Origin: Acidobacteriota bacterium
GTDB lineage: Bacteria; Acidobacteriota; Terriglobia; Terriglobales; Acidobacteriaceae
Direction: 5' to 3'
Length of the DNA stretch: 25,402 nt
NCBI GenBank assembly: GCA_003223595.1
Contig: QHVR01000118.1
Coordinates: 1-25,402 of the forward strand
Part shown: positions 21,291 through 25,402 of the stretch, piece after piece
Numbering within the stretch: the first letter of the stretch is position 1
Layout of the letters: the number at the start of each line of letters is the position of its first letter
Program-made: the position numbers and the translations under genes
Notes under the pieces: model-generated
The model's input: only the letters and a program-made list of their open reading frames with translations
The model's database searches: none
Told to the model about the DNA's origin: nothing

Positions 21291-23428
21291 GCCTGGCCTC
21301 CTACGGGAGGAGTCAGCGCCAGGCGCGTGCGGTCCGTATGGGTGAGCAGCAGTCCTGAACCGGCCCGGCCCATCTCTTGCGGGCGCAAATGCGCCACGTG
21401 CTCGACTACGGCAGAGAGATTCAGAATCAGCACCACTCGGCCGTCTCCCAGGATGGAGGCTCCCGACACCAGGTCGGTCGAGAATGTGTGGTCATCGAGG
21501 GCCTTGATCACCAGTTCCTCCTCGCCTTCGAGCGCATCCACAATCAAGCCGTACTTTCTTTCGCCGACCGTAATCACCAGCACAAACAGCTTGGAACTGC
21601 GACCGGGTTCGCCGGCGGGGCGCCCCAGTCGTAGCACCGGCAGAACTTGATTGCGCAATTGCAATACCTCGTAATTGTCGACCTGGTGCACTTCGGTTTC
21701 GACCGTGCGCGCGATCTCCAGCACGGCATTCAGCGGAATGGCATAGAGCCGTTGCTCGACCCAGAACAGCAGAGCCTTGATGATGGCCAGAGTGAGAGGC
21801 AATTTCAGGCGGAACGTGGTTCCCTGGCCAGGCCGAGTCTCCAGGCTGACGGAGGCCTTTAACCGCTGCAGCACGCTTTGAACGACATCCATGCCCACTC
21901 CGCGGCCGGATACTTCTGTGACCTGTTCGGCGGTGCTGAAGCCCGGGCGGAAGATGAGATTCAGAGTCTCGGTTTCGGTCAACTGAGCGGCGTCTTCTGC
22001 AGTCATCAAGCCCAGTTCAATGGCTTTGCTGCGAATCTTCTGCACGTCGATGCCGCGGCCATCGTCGCTGACTTCCACGACTACCTGGTTTCCCTGGTGA
22101 TAGGCGTTCAGGCGAACGGTTCCATGCGGCGATTTCCCCAGCTTGCGGCGTTCTTCCGGCGACTCGATGCCGTGGCTGACGGCATTGCGAACGAGATGCG
22201 TCAGAGGTTCCGCAATCGCGTCGAGAATGCCCTTGTCCAGATCTGTTTCCTGGCCGCTTAGGGCTAGATCCACTTCTCGTCCACATTGCCGGGCTACGTC
22301 GCGCACCATTCGCGGAAAGCGGCGGAAGAGCTGATCGACAGGCACCATGCGGATTTTCATCACGGAACGCTGCAGATCGTTGAGTACCCGGGCCTGGAAC
22401 GCCATGGCGTCGGCAAACTTGCCGCGCAGCAGGTCTTTGGGATAGCGCTTCGCAAAGTCGTTCAGCGCCTGCTGCAGCATCGACTTGCCGATGATCAGCT
22501 CGCCCACCAGGTTGAGGACGCTGTCGATGCGCGAGGCCTCAACGCGCAGAATATTTTCCAGCGTGCTGGCGGCAAATTGAGATTCGCTCTGCGGCGCTGC
22601 CGAAGAGATTCCCGGTTCCTTCCCGGCTTCCGGTTCCTTGCTGTCAGACGTCAGGTCAGGAACGGCCTGCGCTCCCGCGCTGGTGGCCTGGTATAGCAGG
22701 TCGACCGTAACCTCCTCCGCGATGGTGGGGATTTTGCATTTCGCGATGATCTGCTGCGGAGTCTGCACGCTGGCCAGGACGAATTCCACATGCTTGCTGG
22801 CCGCCGCTGATTTGGCGTCGGGGCGCACGGCTAACACGGGGCCCATGCTGGCAACGGCATTCTGAATGAGTTGCCGCCCGGCAATCGGCATGGCGCAGTG
22901 CGGATCGATCTTGACGGCGACATGGAGAACGTCCTGCCCGTTGGCCTGCGCCTGCAGCATTGCTAACTTTTCGTACTCCGTCCAATCGGCGGCATGCTTG
23001 TTGAGCGAAGCAGATTTTTTCTTGCGCGACTTTTTCGCTGCGGGTGTGGAAGTCAGTTCCTCGATCCGTTTGCTAAGCTTCTTAGTCGAAGGAAGCTTGT
23101 GACCCTTGCGGTAAGCTGCGATCATCTCGGAAAAAAGGTCGGCTGCTGCGAACGCGATGTCAGCCACGGCCGCGTGTGCCGCCGCTCCTTCCATCGAGAG
23201 CGCGTCTTCGAACTGGTGGGCCAACTCGCTCAGTTCGCGCAATCCGCAGGCGGCGGAGTCGCCCTTCAGCGTGTGAACTGTGCGCCGCACGCTGCGCACA
23301 ATCTCTTCGTCACCGGGACGCTTTTCCAGCTTCAAGGCTTCGTCATTCAGCGCCTGCAGCAGTTCCTGCGACGTCTCATAGAAGAGGTCCCGCAGTTCCG
23401 CGCCGCGCTCGTCGGGGGAATTCGTCAC
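21287..23428 (-). CDS. cheA: Chemotaxis histidine kinase CheA
   Basis: This 713-residue cytoplasmic kinase sits in the receptor array. Domains in order: Hpt P1 with phospho-accepting H52 in RRTVHTLKGDSAACGL; a Lys-rich linker (KKSRKKKSASLNKH, about 134-147); a P2-like region that may bind CheY/CheB (about 150-260); and a Ser/Glu/Pro-rich linker. The dimerisation domain P3 follows (RVEASRIDSVLNLVGELIIG), then the ATPase domain P4 with N-box HLVRNAVSHGIESPEER, G1 DDGRGID and G2 GRGVGMDVV, and finally the CheW-like P5 domain. No receiver domain is fused. The start is GTG 23428, overlapping the cheR stop (GTGA). The longer open frame running back to 23971 is only a second frame of cheR and is not the start. 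The stop overlaps cheB. Confidence 0.95.
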   Translation of the reverse strand: MTNSPDERGAELRDLFYETSQELLQALNDEALKLEKRPGDEEIVRSVRRTVHTLKGDSAACGLRELSELAHQFEDALSMEGAAAHAAVADIAFAAADLFSEMIAAYRKGHKLPSTKKLSKRIEELTSTPAAKKSRKKKSASLNKHAADWTEYEKLAMLQAQANGQDVLHVAVKIDPHCAMPIAGRQLIQNAVASMGPVLAVRPDAKSAAASKHVEFVLASVQTPQQIIAKCKIPTIAEEVTVDLLYQATSAGAQAVPDLTSDSKEPEAGKEPGISSAAPQSESQFAASTLENILRVEASRIDSVLNLVGELIIGKSMLQQALNDFAKRYPKDLLRGKFADAMAFQARVLNDLQRSVMKIRMVPVDQLFRRFPRMVRDVARQCGREVDLALSGQETDLDKGILDAIAEPLTHLVRNAVSHGIESPEERRKLGKSPHGTVRLNAYHQGNQVVVEVSDDGRGIDVQKIRSKAIELGLMTAEDAAQLTETETLNLIFRPGFSTAEQVTEVSGRGVGMDVVQSVLQRLKASVSLETRPGQGTTFRLKLPLTLAIIKALLFWVEQRLYAIPLNAVLEIARTVETEVHQVDNYEVLQLRNQVLPVLRLGRPAGEPGRSSKLFVLVITVGERKYGLIVDALEGEEELVIKALDDHTFSTDLVSGASILGDGRVVLILNLSAVVEHVAHLRPQEMGRAGSGLLLTHTDRTRLALTPPVGGQA

Positions 23429-24336
23429 TCTCGCACCTCGAGCCGCTGGTAAGCGGTGCCACTGTCCTTGTGCACCATCTGGAACTTCTTGGTCAGGCCC
23501 AGCAGACTTTCGGCATGGCCGACGAACAAATACCCGTTGGGATTCAAGCAGCGATAGAACTTCTCGATCAGACGCTTCTGTTCGGCCTCGTCGAAATACA
23601 TCATCACGTTGCGGCAGAAGATCACGTCGTTGCGCTGGGGCAGGTACTCGGTTTTCAAGTTGTGAAAATCGAAGTGGACCATCTCTTTCAGCGCTTTCTT
23701 CACACCGTAGCGATCCGAGATCTTGTCGAAATAGCGCAAACGAAATCCGTAATCCACCATCGACATCTGGTGCTCGCTGTAGGTCCCTTCCTGCCCGGCT
23801 CGTAAAACCGAGTAGCTGATATCGCTGGCCAGGATCTCCACCCGCCAGGGCGGAGGGACCAGAGGCTTGGGAAGAGGCAGTTCGATGGGCAGCGGATTTC
23901 TCAGGTAGTAGTAGGCCAGGGCATCGGTGACCAGCATGGCCAGCGTGTAAGCTTCCTGCCCGGTCGAGCACCCGGCGCTCCAGATGCGTATCGAGTAGTC
24001 CCGGCGAGCGCTCTTATGCTTGAACAGTTCTTCGAGCACGGTCTTTTGAAAGAGATCCAGCTGAGCCTTGTGCCGGAAGAAGCTGGTCTCATTGACCGTG
24101 AGATTCTCGAGCAACTTGGCGAGTTCTTCCTTGCCCTGGCTGCTGATGAGCAGGCGGTAATAGGCGTAGAAGGAATCCACACGGCACTCCTTCAGCCGGC
24201 GCAACAGCCGGTCCTGGAGGAAGTGGGTGCGGCGTTCGTCGAAGTGCATGCCGCACTCCTGGTAGACGAGCGCCTGCAGCAACTTCAGTTCCGCCTCGGT
24301 CAATATGGGAGCTGGTGCCGCCCCGGATGTGCTCAT
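23425..24336 (-). CDS. cheR: Chemotaxis protein methyltransferase CheR
   Basis: This 303-residue enzyme methylates receptor glutamates using S-adenosylmethionine. The N-terminal helical domain (about 12-80) is followed by NETSFFR (82-88) and the SAM-binding motif IWSAGCSTGQEAYTLAM (118-134). The acidic residue after strand 2 is in ILASDIS, and the C-terminal motif is DVIFCRNVMMYFD, then LNPNGYLFVGHAESL. A Pro-rich insert, LPIELPLPKPLVPPPW (149-164), sits between the SAM helix and strand 2, where most CheR proteins have a short loop. It lies between cheW and cheA; its stop overlaps the cheA start. The ribosome binding site is weak (GGACGAG). Confidence 0.95.
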   Translation of the reverse strand: MSTSGAAPAPILTEAELKLLQALVYQECGMHFDERRTHFLQDRLLRRLKECRVDSFYAYYRLLISSQGKEELAKLLENLTVNETSFFRHKAQLDLFQKTVLEELFKHKSARRDYSIRIWSAGCSTGQEAYTLAMLVTDALAYYYLRNPLPIELPLPKPLVPPPWRVEILASDISYSVLRAGQEGTYSEHQMSMVDYGFRLRYFDKISDRYGVKKALKEMVHFDFHNLKTEYLPQRNDVIFCRNVMMYFDEAEQKRLIEKFYRCLNPNGYLFVGHAESLLGLTKKFQMVHKDSGTAYQRLEVRE

Positions 24337-24384
24337 TCGTATTCTCGTCCCGCCGTTAACTCGATTTTCAGATCATGGCCGGGT

Positions 24385-24885
24385 TCAGCTTGCTCCCGCC
24401 CCACGTGCTGCTTCCGTCTTTGCTTTCTTCTCGCCGTTCTCGCTTTTGGCCTGCAGGCTGGCCGGCGCGAGCAGCTTGCTCATGTCGAGCAGGACGACCA
24501 GGCGTCCCCCAACCTTCCCCAGTCCGGTCACGCAATTCAATCCGCCCTCCTGGAAAACCGCGGGGGCAGGCTCCACCGCGTCGGATGGAATCTTTAACAC
24601 CTCGGAGGCTGAATCCACGATCAGCCCCGCCAGCCTGCCCGCGTGCTCGACGACCAAGATTCGGTTCTGCCTTTTTAACCCCGTTTCCTTCTCGCCGAAG
24701 CGCTTGCGCAGGTCCATCACGGATACGATCTTGCCTCGCAGGTTAATGACACCCTCTAGATAATCGGGAGCGTCGGGCACGGCAGTGATGTCGGGAACCC
24801 GGACGATCTCGTGCAGGGAAGTGATGGGCACCCCATAGGTCTCGCGGCCTACCTGAAAACCGACAATGTGGAGTTCGCGGCTCAT
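24385..24885 (-). CDS. cheW: Chemotaxis coupling protein CheW
   Basis: This 166-residue adaptor links receptors to CheA. The CheW/SH3-like fold spans most of the protein: LHIVGFQVGRETYGVPITSL, HEIVRVPDITAVPDAPDYL, then GVINLRGKIVSVMDLRKRFG, ILVVEHAGRLAGLIVDSASE and a final strand RLVVLLDMSKLL. A charged Lys/Glu/Ala-rich tail of about 20 residues follows and is probably disordered. The start ATG 24885 follows AGGAGG by about 10 nt and fits the family. An in-frame upstream start would overlap the receptor gene. It is 22 nt after the mcp stop and 48 nt before cheR. Confidence 0.94.
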   Translation of the reverse strand: MSRELHIVGFQVGRETYGVPITSLHEIVRVPDITAVPDAPDYLEGVINLRGKIVSVMDLRKRFGEKETGLKRQNRILVVEHAGRLAGLIVDSASEVLKIPSDAVEPAPAVFQEGGLNCVTGLGKVGGRLVVLLDMSKLLAPASLQAKSENGEKKAKTEAARGAGAS

Positions 24886-24907
24886 GGTGTTCGGGCCTCC
24901 TGCGGCC

Positions 24908-25402
24908 TTACTGTGCCCCCGCAGTTGCCCGGCGGGCACTCCGGACGATGCCATCCGCACCCGTCTGGGAGCGGGAACTCTCGGCCAGAGCGAAGCGGTC
25001 GATGAAGTCGAGCAGGCTGCGCGACATCTTCGACATCTGTTCCGAAGAGGCTGCCAGCTCTGTGGAACTGGAGGTGGACTGCTGTACCAGTTCGCGCATC
25101 CGCTCCATGGCCTTGACCACCGCCTGGGCTCCGGACGCCTGTTCTTCCACGGCGGAGTTGATCTCGTGCGTGATTTCGTTCAGCCGCGTCGTCGCGCGCG
25201 CAATCTGGGAAGAGCCATGCGACTGCTCGTTGGTGGCGGCGCCGATTTCCTGGGCGAACTTGTAGACTTCGGTGACTACGTTGGAGATCTTTTTTAATGC
25301 GGAATTCAGCTCTCCGCCCAGTTCGAGGCCCTCGTTGACGATGGAAGTGGAGCGGTCCATGTTCTCCACCGCCTTGCGGGCTTCTTTTTGAATGCTCTGA
25401 AT
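24908..25402 (-). CDS. Methyl-accepting chemotaxis protein, C-terminal part (partial, runs off the right edge)
   Basis: The last 164 residues are in the window. They are the descending helix of the receptor signalling domain after the hairpin tip: IQSIQKEARKAVENMDRS, then EIGAATNEQSHGSSQI and HEINSAVEEQASGAQAV, with small-residue heptads and the paired Glu/Gln sites typical of methylation helices. The tail after the helix (about 30 residues, SSRSQTGADG to RRATAGAQ) lacks an NWETF-type pentapeptide. The sensor domain, HAMP domain and kinase-contact tip lie outside the window, so the ligand and membrane topology are unknown. It is the first visible gene of the operon, and the promoter must be upstream of the window edge. 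Confidence 0.93.
   Translation of the reverse strand: MQSIQKEARKAVENMDRSTSIVNEGLELGGELNSALKKISNVVTEVYKFAQEIGAATNEQSHGSSQIARATTRLNEITHEINSAVEEQASGAQAVVKAMERMRELVQQSTSSSTELAASSEQMSKMSRSLLDFIDRFALAESSRSQTGADGIVRSARRATAGAQ

Noticed and set aside
23429..23971. 181-codon upstream extension of cheA
   Set aside because: It is the second frame of cheR. The Hpt domain begins right after GTG 23428, which overlaps the cheR stop in the usual operon manner.
1..25402. tRNA, rRNA and known riboswitches
   Set aside because: I recognised no tRNA cloverleaf with TTCGA-type T-loop context, no rRNA segment and no known riboswitch core by eye. A tRNAscan or Rfam scan would settle this.

Overview
The window (about 25.4 kb, moderately GC-rich) looks like a chromosomal segment of an Acidobacteriota genome, probably from the Koribacter/Terriglobus side. 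The evidence is a secreted von Willebrand A protein of the acidobacterial type, a roughly 1200-residue Oar-like TonB-dependent receptor with an N-terminal carboxypeptidase-regulatory domain, and several small secreted proteins of a kind common in that phylum. This assignment is inferred from protein character and was not checked by any search.

Layout. Left end (1-4.4 kb, + strand): the 3' tip of a prephenate dehydratase gene, a small secreted protein, the ATP-dependent protease Lon, and a fused MoaD-MoaE molybdopterin synthase. Then (4.4-9.1 kb, +) the VWA protein and the TonB-dependent receptor. A large inverted repeat separates these from a small secreted protein on the - strand, which is divergent from hfq. 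Next come an inositol-monophosphatase-family enzyme and a DUF1684 protein (probably one operon), a permuted aconitase-family enzyme (small swivel domain first), and a Gly/Tyr/His-rich secreted protein ending at an excellent intrinsic terminator. An orphan sugar-binding-type protein without a signal peptide (- strand) faces it. Then follow a seven-iron-type ferredoxin and a two-gene ABC-2 exporter (+ strand).

Right end (19.2-25.4 kb, - strand): a compact chemosensory operon transcribed right to left, mcp(partial)-cheW-cheR-cheA-cheB-cheY-cheX, with stop/start overlaps at cheR/cheA and cheA/cheB. It encodes receptor, coupling protein, methyltransferase, kinase, methylesterase, response regulator and a CheX-type phosphatase, so it is a full excitation, adaptation and signal-termination circuit. 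Between it and the ABC exporter lies a decayed IS110-family transposase fragment flanked by a 12-bp inverted repeat.

I do not see a clearly undescribed multi-gene system. The most interesting signals are non-coding. (1) Five genes have a TAnnnT -10-like hexamer ending 6-10 nt before an ATG with no Shine-Dalgarno sequence, which suggests leaderless mRNAs. (2) A family of short palindromes headed by TGTA occurs in three or four intergenic places, one of them inside the ABC operon. (3) Several strong inverted repeats occur in gene-free stretches. Among proteins, the MoaD-MoaE fusion, the domain-permuted aconitase and the signal-less binding protein deserve a second look.
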